A stretch of 64,000 nucleotides of DNA from Acetobacteraceae bacterium. Its GTDB lineage: Bacteria > Pseudomonadota > Alphaproteobacteria > Acetobacterales > Acetobacteraceae. Positions 43,451 to 52,041 of this stretch are shown one piece after another (within the stretch, counting starts at the first letter, position 1; each line of letters begins with the position of its first letter). The notes under the pieces are model-generated. The model saw nothing but the letters and a program-made list of their open reading frames with translations, did not search any database and was not told the DNA's origin. Position numbers and translations under genes: made by a program. Where the stretch lies: the NCBI GenBank assembly GCA_030041375.1, contig JASHOA010000059.1, forward strand, positions 18,475 to 82,474, written 5' to 3'.

Positions 43451-43925
43451 CAGTGCCGCGACTGCCGAGCAGCAGCAGGCGCGCGGCAACATTGATCACC
43501 AGCACCACCAGGAAGGCCGCGGCAAAGGCGAGCGCATGCGCGCAGGCAAAGGGCTGGTTGATGAAGCTCCAGATGACGTACGTGAGATAGCCGATCGGCT
43601 CGTGCGGCAGCCGCCCGCTCCACACATTGTTTGACCAGCCGGCGGTATAGATCAGGGGCACCAGCGCTCCGAACGGGCCGCCACCGAATTCGGAGAGATA
43701 GATTCCGGCACCGACCCCGACCGGCACACTCGGGATCAGCGCGCCGCCCGAAAGGACAAAGGTGCCGACGATCGCATTGAGCAGGCCACCGCTGATTCCG
43801 TTGGTGACAGAAGTGAAGATCGCGGGCGAAAGCGCGGAGGCTCCGCGCGCGGCCACCAGCCCCGGGATATCCAGGAGCGGTGCAGCAGCCAGGAGAAACG
43901 CAACGACCGCCAGCGCCCAGCCCAC
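43437..43925 (-). pseudogene. pstA-like phosphate permease with internal in-frame deletion
   Basis: The 162-codon frame (GTG start at 43925) joins two ends of a PstA-type permease. The N-terminal half runs SPAIFTSVTNGISGGLLNAIVGT to VGVGAGIYLSEFGGG, and the text then jumps to PLIYTAGWSNNVWSG, HEPIGYLTYVIWSFINQP and a last helix. About 110-130 residues of the middle, including the EAA loop that docks on PstB, are missing, compared with the full 287-residue copy 3 kb away. Without that loop it cannot work as a permease. It lies 75 bp downstream of arsR on the same strand and overlaps argB's end. Confidence 0.75.
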
Positions 43926-44000
43926 CCGCCCGCGCGCGACGATAGCGGAGGAGTGGAAACTCAGCCGTGGCCTGGAGGCATTTCCGTATTGCCGCTTCAG

Positions 44001-44381
44001 TCAGGCTGAGCAGCGACCGGAGCAGGGCGATGCCGCCGGCTGTACCGGATCGCAGAGCGGCGCAGAGCGTGCGTAACCCCGGCCGCAGCAGTTCTCGGTC
44101 AGGAACGCGACGAGACCATTCATGACGCTGAAATCCGCGGCGTAGATGATCTGGCGGCTCTGCCGCCTTTTGTTGACAAGGCGCGCGTGCAAGAGGGCCT
44201 GCAGATGGAAGGTGAGCGACGAGGGCGGGATCCCGAGACGGTTGGCGATGACCCCGGCGGGAACGCCGGCCGGGCCCGCCTCGACCAGAAGCCGATACGC
44301 GGTGAGCCTGGCGTCGTGGGCAAGCGCGCCCAGCGCACCAACGATGTCATTCGGGGCCATGTGCGCAACTGGTGCCGTCAT
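44001..44381 (-). CDS. arsR: ArsR/SmtB-family arsenic-responsive repressor
   Basis: 126 residues from ATG 44381 with AGGAGCG upstream. Winged helix: IVGALGALAHDARLTAYRLLVEAGPAGVPAGVIANRLGIPPSSLTFHLQALLHARLV. The C-terminus has NCCGRGYARSAPLC, a cysteine set of the kind that binds As(III) in some ArsR proteins. It is divergent from pstS and stands at the head of the arsenic island, so it likely controls the pstSCA-aqpS-arsC transcript and itself; control of aioBA is possible. The specific inducer is inference from context. Confidence 0.85.
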   Translation of the reverse strand: MTAPVAHMAPNDIVGALGALAHDARLTAYRLLVEAGPAGVPAGVIANRLGIPPSSLTFHLQALLHARLVNKRRQSRQIIYAADFSVMNGLVAFLTENCCGRGYARSAPLCDPVQPAASPCSGRCSA

Positions 44382-44642
44382 ATCGCTCCTGTCCTCCGAC
44401 TCCCGGCCACAGAAATCATATTTTGAAGGCACTCGAAAAGGGAAAATGGGCGGCGACCCCCCGATATGCCTCGGGCGTCCGATACTGTCGGGTCGCCGGA
44501 TCACCCCTCGTGCCACCGTCCCGCTCTCCAAAGATCTCACGGTCGAGTTTCCTGTGGGCGGTCATCGAGACGTCATAAAAGTGAAATATATGCGACACGG
44601 ACGGCGACTAGAACAGGCCCCAACCAAACAGGGGAGAATCTC
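44382..44642. promoter_or_regulatory. Divergent arsR / pstS control region
   Basis: 261 bp with both promoters. Two weak candidate sites: a TCA-TATTT-TGA inverted repeat in an AT-rich patch (44416-44426) near the arsR start, possibly an ArsR operator; and ACGTCATAAAAGTG (44570-44583), which resembles a PhoB Pho-box half-site (TGTCATA type). The region is more AT-rich than its surroundings. The ribosome site GGGGAGAAT of pstS is at the right end. Confidence 0.35.
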
Positions 44643-45716
44643 ATGGCCTCACGTGCAGCCCAGACCTCGCGCCTGCTCAGCGCTCGCCACGCGAGACTCT
44701 ATCTGCCCGGCCTTGGCTTGATCGCGTTCGCGGTCGGCTCGACGCATCCGGCGCGGGCTGCCACCCAGATCACCGGAGCCGGATCCACCTTCGACTATCC
44801 GCTTTTTTCCAAGGCTTTTTACGTTTACGGCCAAAGCCACAGGGACGTGGCGGTGAACTACCAGTCCATCGGAAGTGGCGGCGGCATCCAGCAGTTCACC
44901 GCCGGAACAGTCGATTTCGGTGCGAGCGACGTGCCCATGAACGCCGAAGAACTGGCGCGTGCACACTTCGACGTGCTGCAAATTCCGGTCACGCTCGGAG
45001 GTGCGGGAATTGCCTACAATCTGCCCGGTGTCGCCAAGGGCCTGAAATTCACGCGCGAACTCGTCGCCGACATCTACCTCGGCAAGGTCAAGAAATGGAA
45101 TGACCCCGCAATCGCCGCACTGAATCCCGGCGTGAAGTTGCCGAATATGCCGATAACCGTGGTCCACCGGTCCGACGGCTCCGGAACGACCTACATCTTC
45201 ACTGACTTCCTGAGCCACGTTTCGCCCGAGTGGAAAGAGAAAGTCGGCACCGCCAAGAGCGTCCAGTGGCCGGCGCCAAGTAGTGTCGGCGGTAAGGGCA
45301 ACGAGGGCGTCGCCGGCCTCGTGCGCCAGACGCCTGGTGCGATCGGCTATGTGGAGCTGGCCTATCTGCTTCAGAACGAAATGACGTACGGCCAAATCCA
45401 GAACCGTTCGGGCCAGTATGTATACCCGACGATCGACACCATCCGTGCGGCCGCGGCAACCAAACCCGACGTGTCGTCTACGAACTTCTCGATCGTGGAT
45501 GCGGAAGGCGCCGAATCCTACCCGATCAGCGGGTATTCCTGGGTGCTGCTGCGCGAGCAGCCGAGAGACCCGGCGCGAGGGGCGTTGGTGAAGGCGGTGA
45601 TGACCTGGCTCGTGAGCAAGGGCCAGGATCTTGCGGCCTCGGTCGATTATGTGCCGCTGCCGGCCAATGTGCAGGAGACTGCGCTGAAGACCATCAACGA
45701 GATGAAGGTTTCATGA
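44643..45716 (+). CDS. pstS: Phosphate ABC transporter substrate-binding protein PstS
   Basis: 357 residues. Signal peptide (LYLPGLGLIAFAVGSTHPARA), then the phosphate-binding fold: ITGAGSTFDYPLFSKAF (phosphate loop), SIGSGGGIQQF, VDFGASDVPM, HRSDGSGTTYIFTDFL and GNEGVAGLVRQTPGAIGYVE. It binds phosphate in the periplasm. It lies in an arsenic island rather than beside a pstB-phoU set; such PstS copies are known near arsenite oxidase genes and are thought to favour phosphate over arsenate, though selectivity cannot be read from sequence. First gene of a plus-strand operon. Confidence 0.93.
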   Translation: MASRAAQTSRLLSARHARLYLPGLGLIAFAVGSTHPARAATQITGAGSTFDYPLFSKAFYVYGQSHRDVAVNYQSIGSGGGIQQFTAGTVDFGASDVPMNAEELARAHFDVLQIPVTLGGAGIAYNLPGVAKGLKFTRELVADIYLGKVKKWNDPAIAALNPGVKLPNMPITVVHRSDGSGTTYIFTDFLSHVSPEWKEKVGTAKSVQWPAPSSVGGKGNEGVAGLVRQTPGAIGYVELAYLLQNEMTYGQIQNRSGQYVYPTIDTIRAAAATKPDVSSTNFSIVDAEGAESYPISGYSWVLLREQPRDPARGALVKAVMTWLVSKGQDLAASVDYVPLPANVQETALKTINEMKVS

Positions 45717-45774
45717 CCGCTGCGGTAGCAGTGCCGCGCCGTCGCCGCCGTTCCTGACCGAGAGCGTTTCCGGC

Positions 45775-46740
45775 ATGTCTGGGGCGGCGGCGGGTGGCCT
45801 TGAGGATCGGTTCGGTCACACGCGGGTGCGCCCACGCGGCCGGTTGGCTGCATGGCTCTTCAGCGTCGCACTCTACGGCTCGTGCTTCCTGTTTTTCGCT
45901 GTCATCGTCGGATTGTTCCTCGAGCTTCTCTGGGGCTCGCGGCTCTCGCTCGGCAAGTTCGGGCTTAGGTTCCTTTGGAGCACGCAATGGAACCCGGTAA
46001 CCCAGCAATTCGGTGCACTGCCCTTCCTTTACGGAACGGTCGTCAGCTCAGGTATAGCGCTTCTTCTTGCCGTCTGGGTTGGCGTGTTGGCGGGCGTCTA
46101 TCTCGCCGAGTTCGCGCCGCGGCAGCTCTCCTTCATGCTGAGCCTGCTAATCGAGCTTCTCGCGGCTGTGCCGAGCGTTGTCTATGGCCTTTGGGGGCTC
46201 TTTGTCCTGGCCCCCATCGTCAGTTCCTGGATCGGCCCTGCCCTGCAGGCCGCGTTTGGTTTCCTGCCGATCTTTCAGGGAACAATCTACGGTGTGAACA
46301 TGTTGACCGCGTCGCTCATTCTGGCGCTGATGATCGTGCCGACGATAACGGCCATCACCCGCGACCTTGTGGCAGCAATCCCCCCCCGTGTGAGAGAAGC
46401 CTCCCTGGCCTTGGGCGCGAGCCGCTGGGAGACGACCTACAAAGTTGTCTTGCCGCTCGTCCGATCCGGCATCTTCGGGGCTTGCATGCTGGCCCTTGGG
46501 CGCGCGCTGGGCGAAACGATCGCCACCACCATGGTCATCGGCAACCGTCCCGCTATCTCGGCCTCGTTGTTCGCGCCGGGCTATACGGTCGCCAGCGTGA
46601 TTGCGAACGAGTTCACCGAGGCAACCACTAACCTCTATCTGAGTGCCCTGATCGAGCTGGGCCTCATTCTTTTCGTCGTCAGCATTCTCGTCAATGGAGC
46701 CGGCCGGCTCCTCCTCCAACTGCTCGTCCGGCCGCAATGA
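45775..46740 (+). CDS. pstC: Phosphate ABC transporter permease PstC
   Basis: 321 residues, six to seven helices. Marks: FGALPFLYGTVVSSGIALLLAVWVGVLAGVYLAEFAP, LLAAVPSVVYGLWGLFVLAP, and the ATPase-docking loop IPPRVREASLALGASRWETTYKVVLP, then GRALGETIATTMVIGN. It pairs with PstA to form the channel. The gene follows pstS by 58 bp. No PstB ATPase gene follows in the operon. Confidence 0.93.
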   Translation: MSGAAAGGLEDRFGHTRVRPRGRLAAWLFSVALYGSCFLFFAVIVGLFLELLWGSRLSLGKFGLRFLWSTQWNPVTQQFGALPFLYGTVVSSGIALLLAVWVGVLAGVYLAEFAPRQLSFMLSLLIELLAAVPSVVYGLWGLFVLAPIVSSWIGPALQAAFGFLPIFQGTIYGVNMLTASLILALMIVPTITAITRDLVAAIPPRVREASLALGASRWETTYKVVLPLVRSGIFGACMLALGRALGETIATTMVIGNRPAISASLFAPGYTVASVIANEFTEATTNLYLSALIELGLILFVVSILVNGAGRLLLQLLVRPQ

Positions 46741-46852
46741 CCCGCCCACCCATCAATGGGACGCCCCGCTGCGCCCACACGACTGGAAGCACCGGTAAAC
46801 TTGTGCTGTCGGCGCGGCCTTCCCGCGTGAATCAGGATCGCGGCAGGCGGTC

Positions 46853-47716
46853 GTGAGCCCAAGCAGTCTTGGGGCCACACCCCGGCGCCGGCATCTGACC
46901 GATATCGCGTGGCGCGCTATCGCCGGCTTGAGCGCGGTCGCCGTGGCAGGAACCCTGCTCCTGATCCTGGGGTACATCGTTCGCGAGGGCATTGGCGCGC
47001 TCTCGCTTTCCTTCATAACGAACACGCCGCGGCCGATCGGGATTCCGGACGGTGGCGTCGGCAACGGCATCATCGGCACCATTATTATCATCGGAATTGC
47101 CGCGCTCATGGCATTTCCGGTCGGCGCTCTCGTCGGCATCTACCTCGGCGTCTATGGGCATGGCCGGACTGCGGCCTCCATGCGCTTCCTCTCCGACGTG
47201 CTTGCCAGCGTGCCAAGCATCGCAATCGGGCTCTTTGCGTACACCCTGCTGGTGCAGCCGTTCCACCATTTCTCCGCTTTTTCAGCATCCTTCGCGTTCG
47301 CGGTGCTGATGATGCCCCTCGTCATCCGCACGACCGAGGGGGCGCTCCGGCTTCTCCCAGCCGCACTCCGCGAATCCGCAGTGGCTCTCGGCGCCTCCGA
47401 CTACCAGGTGACCGCGCGGTGCCTGCTCGTCGCCGCGCGTCCCGGAATCATCACGGGGCTCATTCTGGCGCTTGCGCGTGTGACCGGCGAGACAGCCCCT
47501 CTGCTCTTCACCGCCTTCGGCAGCCAGTTCTGGGAGTTCAACCCCTCCAACCCGATGGCCGAGCTTTCGCTGCAGATTTTCACCTACGCAATCTCTCCCT
47601 ATCGTGAATGGCACCAGCAGGCCTGGGCGGGTGCCCTGCTGCTCATCCTCGCCGTCTGTGCGCTCGGCATCCTCGCACGCGTCGCCTTCCGGCAGCGGGC
47701 CACGGTCGAAACCTGA
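46853..47716 (+). CDS. pstA: Phosphate ABC transporter permease PstA
   Basis: 287 residues from a GTG at 46853. Marks: PDGGVGNGIIGTIIIIGIAALMAFPVGALVGIYL, LASVPSIAIGLFAYTLLVQPF, the docking loop LPAALRESAVALGASDYQVTARCLL, and TGETAPLLFTAFGSQFWEFNP. Intact, in contrast with the deleted copy beside argB. It is 112 bp after pstC and is followed by an IS481 remnant rather than pstB. Confidence 0.93.
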   Translation: MSPSSLGATPRRRHLTDIAWRAIAGLSAVAVAGTLLLILGYIVREGIGALSLSFITNTPRPIGIPDGGVGNGIIGTIIIIGIAALMAFPVGALVGIYLGVYGHGRTAASMRFLSDVLASVPSIAIGLFAYTLLVQPFHHFSAFSASFAFAVLMMPLVIRTTEGALRLLPAALRESAVALGASDYQVTARCLLVAARPGIITGLILALARVTGETAPLLFTAFGSQFWEFNPSNPMAELSLQIFTYAISPYREWHQQAWAGALLLILAVCALGILARVAFRQRATVET

Positions 47717-47731
47717 GATCTCCAGACTGGA

Positions 47732-47935
47732 TGTTTGATCCTGGGGTTTGATGGTGCAATCCTCCCAACATCTGTGGCAGGAAGCACCATGGGCCAGGGC
47801 CTCCACGGCAGCGCCACGACGACTGAGGCAGTTCGCCGAGCGATACAACATAGTCAAGAGAGCTTGGAGGCTTCGCCAAGCGCCACGGCATCAGTCCCAA
47901 GAGCGTCGCAAAATGGAAGCGGCGAACCTCAGTCT
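47732..47935 (+). mobile_element. IS481-family insertion sequence remnant, 5' end with transposase N-terminus
   Basis: The stretch begins TGTTTGATCCTGG and encodes the typical IS481 transposase start, MGQGLHGSATTTEAVRRAIQ then HSQESLEA; after a one-base loss near 47872 the next frame continues AKRHGISPKSVAKWKRRTSV. All of the catalytic part is missing. The fragment lies between pstA and aqpS and marks an old insertion and deletion. Confidence 0.75.
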
Positions 47936-48679
47936 ATCTGCTCACAGGGCGCACGGGACAAGCTCAGCGGCGCTGATGCGGCGTCCGCTAGCCTGGAGCC
48001 GCCGCTGCAATCCTTCGATCTGCCGCGCCGGCTTGCCGCCGAAGCGCTCGGAACGGCGCTGCTGCTCGCCATCGTCATCGGCTCAGGCATCATGGGTGAG
48101 CGCCTCGCGGGCGGGAACGTGGCAATGGCGCTCCTCGGCAACACACTGGCGACAGGTGCGGGACTGGTGGTGCTCATCACCATGCTCGGGCCCGTCTCGG
48201 GCGCGCACTTCAACCCAGCCGTGACCCTCGTCTTCGCGCTTCGCCGCGAAATCGACGGGTGGACCACCTTGGCGTACATCGCGATTCAGCTTGTGAGCGC
48301 CATCATCGGCGTCTGGGTGGCACACCTGATGTTCGGCGAAGCCGTGCTGCAGATCTCGACGAAACTCCGGGACGGACCGGCGCAGGCGTTCTCGGAGGGC
48401 GTCGCTACGTTCGGACTGATCGCCGCGATATTGGGCTCGCTCCGGTTCCGGCCGGAGGCGACGCCGTTTATCGTCGGGCTCTACATCACGTCCGCCTACT
48501 GGTTCACGGCGTCCACCTCGTTCGCCAACCCCGCGGTGACAGTGGCGCGATCGCTCAGCAACACCTTCGCCGGCATCGCGCCGGCCTCGGTGCCGTCTTT
48601 CATCATCGCCCAGCTCGCCGGCGCATTCGCTGCGATGGCGCTCGCCGGCTGGCTCTTCCGGGAGGCACGCCCCGCATGA
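47789..48679 (+). CDS. aqpS: Aquaglyceroporin-type channel AqpS, fused in frame to an IS481 start
   Basis: The channel part (from about FDLPRRLAAEALGTALL, near 48014) is a full MIP protein: six helices and two NPA boxes, SGAHFNPAVTL and TSFANPAVTVARS. No in-frame ATG lies just before it; the first upstream one is the IS481 transposase ATG at 47789, which the one-base loss in the remnant places in frame. The predicted product thus has about 75 extra N-terminal residues. In Sinorhizobium meliloti AqpS passes arsenite made by ArsC out of the cell. Its stop overlaps the arsC start (ATGA). Native start uncertain. Confidence 0.82.
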   Translation: MGQGLHGSATTTEAVRRAIQHSQESLEASPSATASVPRASQNGSGEPQSICSQGARDKLSGADAASASLEPPLQSFDLPRRLAAEALGTALLLAIVIGSGIMGERLAGGNVAMALLGNTLATGAGLVVLITMLGPVSGAHFNPAVTLVFALRREIDGWTTLAYIAIQLVSAIIGVWVAHLMFGEAVLQISTKLRDGPAQAFSEGVATFGLIAAILGSLRFRPEATPFIVGLYITSAYWFTASTSFANPAVTVARSLSNTFAGIAPASVPSFIIAQLAGAFAAMALAGWLFREARPA

Positions 48680-49083
48680 GCGACTTTCCGATCACAATCT
48701 ATCACAACCCGAATTGCGGGACCTCTCGCAACGCGCTTGCGATGATCCGGGCGGCGGGATACGAGCCGACCGTGGTCGAGTATCTGCAAGCGGGCTGGAC
48801 GCGGCCGCTGCTCGAAGGGCTGCTCGCTTCGATGCACCTCCGCCCCCGAGACATTATGCGGGAGAAGGGTACGACGGCCAGGGAACTTGGGCTGCTGGAT
48901 CCAAACACGACCGACGATCGGATCCTCGAGGCGATGATTGCGCAGCCGATCCTGGTGAATCGACCGATTGTGGTCACCCCGAACGGGGTGAAGCTTTGCC
49001 GCCCATCTGAGGTCGTGTTCGAATTGCTTGACCGGAAGCCAGACAGCTTCACGAAGGAAGACGGCGAAGTGGTGGAGCTCTGA
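48676..49083 (+). CDS. arsC: Arsenate reductase ArsC, glutaredoxin-linked
   Basis: 135 residues. Thioredoxin-fold family with YHNPNCGTSRNAL: catalytic Cys14, with His10 and Arg18, and later the conserved Arg-rich RDIMREKG and PILVNRPIVV stretches. It reduces arsenate to arsenite using glutathione and glutaredoxin (EC 1.20.4.1). Coupled by a 4-bp overlap to aqpS, giving the reduce-and-leak pair known from S. meliloti. It converges on the aio operon, overlapping the tail of the broken CDGSH gene. Confidence 0.93.
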   Translation: MSDFPITIYHNPNCGTSRNALAMIRAAGYEPTVVEYLQAGWTRPLLEGLLASMHLRPRDIMREKGTTARELGLLDPNTTDDRILEAMIAQPILVNRPIVVTPNGVKLCRPSEVVFELLDRKPDSFTKEDGEVVEL

Positions 49084-49443
49084 CGCGCAGGCGCCCGGGG
49101 GCAGCCGCTGGCTCCGGGTTTTCACACACCCTGCCCCCTGGACGCTCCGGTGCCGAGCCATGCCACGGCTCGTCAGGGATCGGGACAGTCAGGCTTGCGG
49201 CCGGTGCGCTGAAGCCCGTACCCTTATGGCTGCCATCACAGAAAGGCTTCTGGCGCGACTGCCGCAACGGCAAAGCGCAAGCTTTGCTCGATCCAGCACC
49301 TGCGTCTCTCCGTCGAGCAGAAAGCTGGTGCCGGCTGGGAGGTCGATGACGATAGACCCGTTCTCCCGAAAGCGAATCGAGACGCTCGCCATCGCCCTCT
49401 CCGCCGGTCGACCGCATTCGATGCATTCTGCCGCCGAGGTCAC
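49049..49443 (-). pseudogene. CDGSH iron-sulfur protein gene with frameshift
   Basis: The GTG start at 49443 overlaps the aioA stop (GTGA). The first frame encodes VSIRFRENGSIVIDLPAG to LDRAKLALCRCG; the next frame continues SRQKPFCDGSHKGTGFSAP. Joined, they give the CDGSH 2Fe-2S site (C-x-C, then C and H of CDGSH). Two bases stand where a codon should be, near 49255, so one base is missing. The downstream frame runs on to 49049, but homology stops near 49190. The N-terminal ECIEC is extra. It would be the third gene of the aio operon; a sequencing error could also explain the shift. Confidence 0.75.
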
Positions 49444-52028
49444 CCGAAGTCGTTCACCGGCAGGAAGCTCGTGGTCTCGATGACACTCGGGAGCGGCCCG
49501 GCGAGCTTATGCACTGCAACCCGCGTTCCCTTGTACCACGGATTGGTGCTCATCGGGTCGGTATAGGGCGACGTCAGGCTGTTCGCCGTGCCGAGCCAAT
49601 GGTACATGATCGCGAACAGCATGCCCTTGGGCACCGAATCGGTGACATAGACAGCAAAGACGCCGTTGCCTTCCTCGTTATTGATGCTCGCCATATCGCC
49701 ACTTGCGAACCCCATGGCTGAAGCATCCTCGGGACTCATTTCGACATAGGGGAGTGGGATCGTCGCCGCTTTCTCGGCAAGATGCCGCTGGTGGTAGGCG
49801 GTTTGCCAGATGATCTGGTTGCGCCCCATGCTGAACCAGAACGGATACGACTGCTCACCCTCCGGCGTCAGATATTTCGCCACAGCAGCGGCGGACTTGT
49901 GATCGTCCCAGGGCCGCGTGCCGTACCATCCGAACTTGCCGTCAGTAGTGGCGAACTTGAACGTCGGATAGAGCCGCTCGGTGCCGACGAGTTCGCCCGT
50001 TTTCGGGTCCATGCGCACCGGGGTCTGGATCCCGTTCTGGCCGATCTCCCGGAGGAACGCATAGGTCACGCCCTTGAAGCCCTCGGGATCGAGCCCACCC
50101 GCTTCGGACGCCGGCACACGCGTATTGGCACTTGCGTAAAGATCCTTTTCGGCCGACGCGAGAACGTCTTCGCCGCTCTTCCAGTCCATCCCCGCGAAGC
50201 GCTTGGAGACATCGGACTTTCCATCAGCGGTGTAGAGCGCTTCGAGCCGCCGCCCGATCATGGCATGGATGTCCCAGTCCGGGCGGGCATCTCCCGGCGG
50301 GTCCATGAAACGGTCGTAGAGACGCAGGAGGCGGCTGTTGCAGTTCAGCGAGCAAAGCTCAGCCTCACCCCACTGCGCCGCCGGCAAGATCAGATGCGCA
50401 TCCCGCGCGGTTTCGGTCTGATAAATGTCCTGCACGGTGAGGAAGAGGCCGTTCGTCTTCTCAACGCCGTCCAGAATTCGTGCAGCAAGCTCGGCCATCG
50501 AGCCGGGTTCCCCCGCCTGGCTGGCCGACACCGAAAGGAACCGCCCGAGTGCTGCCGTCCGCTCGCCGATGCGCTTGCGGAAAAGCTGGTTGTTCTGAGC
50601 GGCAAGATAGGGATTGCAGCCGATGACCCAGAACAGCTTTCCCTGGCCGGACTGGACGTATTTGTCGACATCCGGCGGCGGCTTCGGCCCTGGGTAGCCC
50701 GGCCGTGCATAGCCTTCCTGATGCCCGCCCTGCCGGCCCGTTCCGGTACCCGGCCGCCCGACACTCCAGGTCAGCGCGCCAAGCTGAGCGATCGCCGCCA
50801 CCGTGTCGTACTGGCGGTAGTTCCAGATCACGCCTTTCTCATAGAGGATCAACGTGCGCTGCAGAAAGCCACCCTTCTTCCGTTCGGCGATCCAAGTGGC
50901 CGCCTGCTCGATATCGGCGCGCGGCACGCCGGTGATGCGCTCGGCCTCCGCCAGCATATCTTCGTAGCTCCGGTCGGCCTGCAGGCTCTTCGCCTTGTAG
51001 TCGGCGAAGCTCTTCATGTCCGTATGCTGGTTGAGGAAGGTCGTGTCGTAGAGCTTCTTTTCCCAGACCACTCGCGCCATCGCATTGGCGAGCATATAGT
51101 CCGTCCCAAGATTGGGGCGGAGATGCATCACCTGCGCCCCTGTCTTGCGCGCCGCATTGACGGTCGCGGTGATGCGCGGATCGATGACGATCATGCGCGC
51201 CGGGCCCATCGGCTCCGTTGCGTTGTAGAACTTTTTCTTCTCCTCCGTGGTAGCGCCCTGGAGATTGGGCATCATGTGCGCCGCAAAGAACACGGTCGCC
51301 GTCTCATAGCTGTTCGCGCCCCAAAGCACGATCGTATCGGCGAGGCGAGCATCCTGGGCCGTATAATTCAGCTCGTGCATGCCGCGGTCGCGCGTGCCCC
51401 ACGTCTCGGAACTGTAGCCCGGGCGATTGTGAATGCCGGTGTATTTCATCTGGAGGCCGGTGAAAAGCAGGCGCCCGGTGCCGTAGGTGTTCTCGTAACC
51501 GCCGCCGCCACCACCGTGGTCGTAGATCTTTGCGGCGAGCTGGTCGGAGCCGTACCTGTCGAGCACGCCCTTGATCACACGCGCCTGGAGCTCAACCGCA
51601 TCCGCCCAGGGGATAGCGTTGAACGTATCTCCAACCCGGAGCAGCGGGTAATGCAGGCGCACGCGCGTCGACCGGCTGTCGGACCAGGTTGTTGTCGCGT
51701 TCGATCCGCCACGGCTCGAATGGTTGCCCAAGAGGTTGATGGGCGAGTCCTTCGCCGGGACGATCGCGACGTGATAGTCGCGCCCATCGCGCTTACGGAT
51801 GACGGAATGCATAGACTCGGTATAGGCAAGCCCGTTCAGAGCCACCTGCGGAGAGGTAAAGTCGAGTCCGAACGCGTTTGCGTCCGCGGCCGCTCCGCCC
51901 GCTGCGCCGTCCGGCCAGACATAGACTTTGTACCCGCAGCCGACGTTACAGTACTGACAGACGGTATTGTAGCTGGCCGCATCTTTGGGCGGCAGCGGAA
52001 CAGATTCTTTGCGCCGATAGGTTGACAT
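49440..52028 (-). CDS. aioA: Arsenite oxidase large (molybdopterin) subunit AioA
   Basis: 862 residues, DMSO-reductase superfamily. Cys24, Cys27 and Cys31 (CQYCNVGC) bind a 3Fe-4S cluster. The active-site residues known from the Alcaligenes faecalis enzyme are present with correct spacing: His and Glu in GIHNRPGYSSET, and Arg and His in GRQGGHQEGY. No Mo-ligand Cys/Ser is seen, as expected for AioA. It oxidises arsenite to arsenate in the periplasm (EC 1.20.9.1 with cytochrome or azurin acceptor); it has no signal and is carried out by the Tat signal of AioB. ATG at 52028 after GGGAG, 13 bp downstream of aioB. Confidence 0.95.
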   Translation of the reverse strand: MSTYRRKESVPLPPKDAASYNTVCQYCNVGCGYKVYVWPDGAAGGAAADANAFGLDFTSPQVALNGLAYTESMHSVIRKRDGRDYHVAIVPAKDSPINLLGNHSSRGGSNATTTWSDSRSTRVRLHYPLLRVGDTFNAIPWADAVELQARVIKGVLDRYGSDQLAAKIYDHGGGGGGYENTYGTGRLLFTGLQMKYTGIHNRPGYSSETWGTRDRGMHELNYTAQDARLADTIVLWGANSYETATVFFAAHMMPNLQGATTEEKKKFYNATEPMGPARMIVIDPRITATVNAARKTGAQVMHLRPNLGTDYMLANAMARVVWEKKLYDTTFLNQHTDMKSFADYKAKSLQADRSYEDMLAEAERITGVPRADIEQAATWIAERKKGGFLQRTLILYEKGVIWNYRQYDTVAAIAQLGALTWSVGRPGTGTGRQGGHQEGYARPGYPGPKPPPDVDKYVQSGQGKLFWVIGCNPYLAAQNNQLFRKRIGERTAALGRFLSVSASQAGEPGSMAELAARILDGVEKTNGLFLTVQDIYQTETARDAHLILPAAQWGEAELCSLNCNSRLLRLYDRFMDPPGDARPDWDIHAMIGRRLEALYTADGKSDVSKRFAGMDWKSGEDVLASAEKDLYASANTRVPASEAGGLDPEGFKGVTYAFLREIGQNGIQTPVRMDPKTGELVGTERLYPTFKFATTDGKFGWYGTRPWDDHKSAAAVAKYLTPEGEQSYPFWFSMGRNQIIWQTAYHQRHLAEKAATIPLPYVEMSPEDASAMGFASGDMASINNEEGNGVFAVYVTDSVPKGMLFAIMYHWLGTANSLTSPYTDPMSTNPWYKGTRVAVHKLAGPLPSVIETTSFLPVNDFG

Positions 52029-52041
52029 TGTCTGCTCCCGG

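Noticed and set aside
49782..52025. 747-codon plus-strand open frame opposite aioA
   Set aside because: It is the antisense shadow of a high-GC gene; the translation has no domain and is rich in Arg/His/Asp, whereas the minus strand encodes complete AioA.
49440..52028. Reading the molybdopterin subunit as formate dehydrogenase or nitrate reductase
   Set aside because: The first cluster is C-x2-C-x3-C (3Fe-4S) without a fourth ligand, no Mo-ligand Cys/SeCys is seen, the four AioA active-site residues match, and the neighbour is a Rieske AioB.
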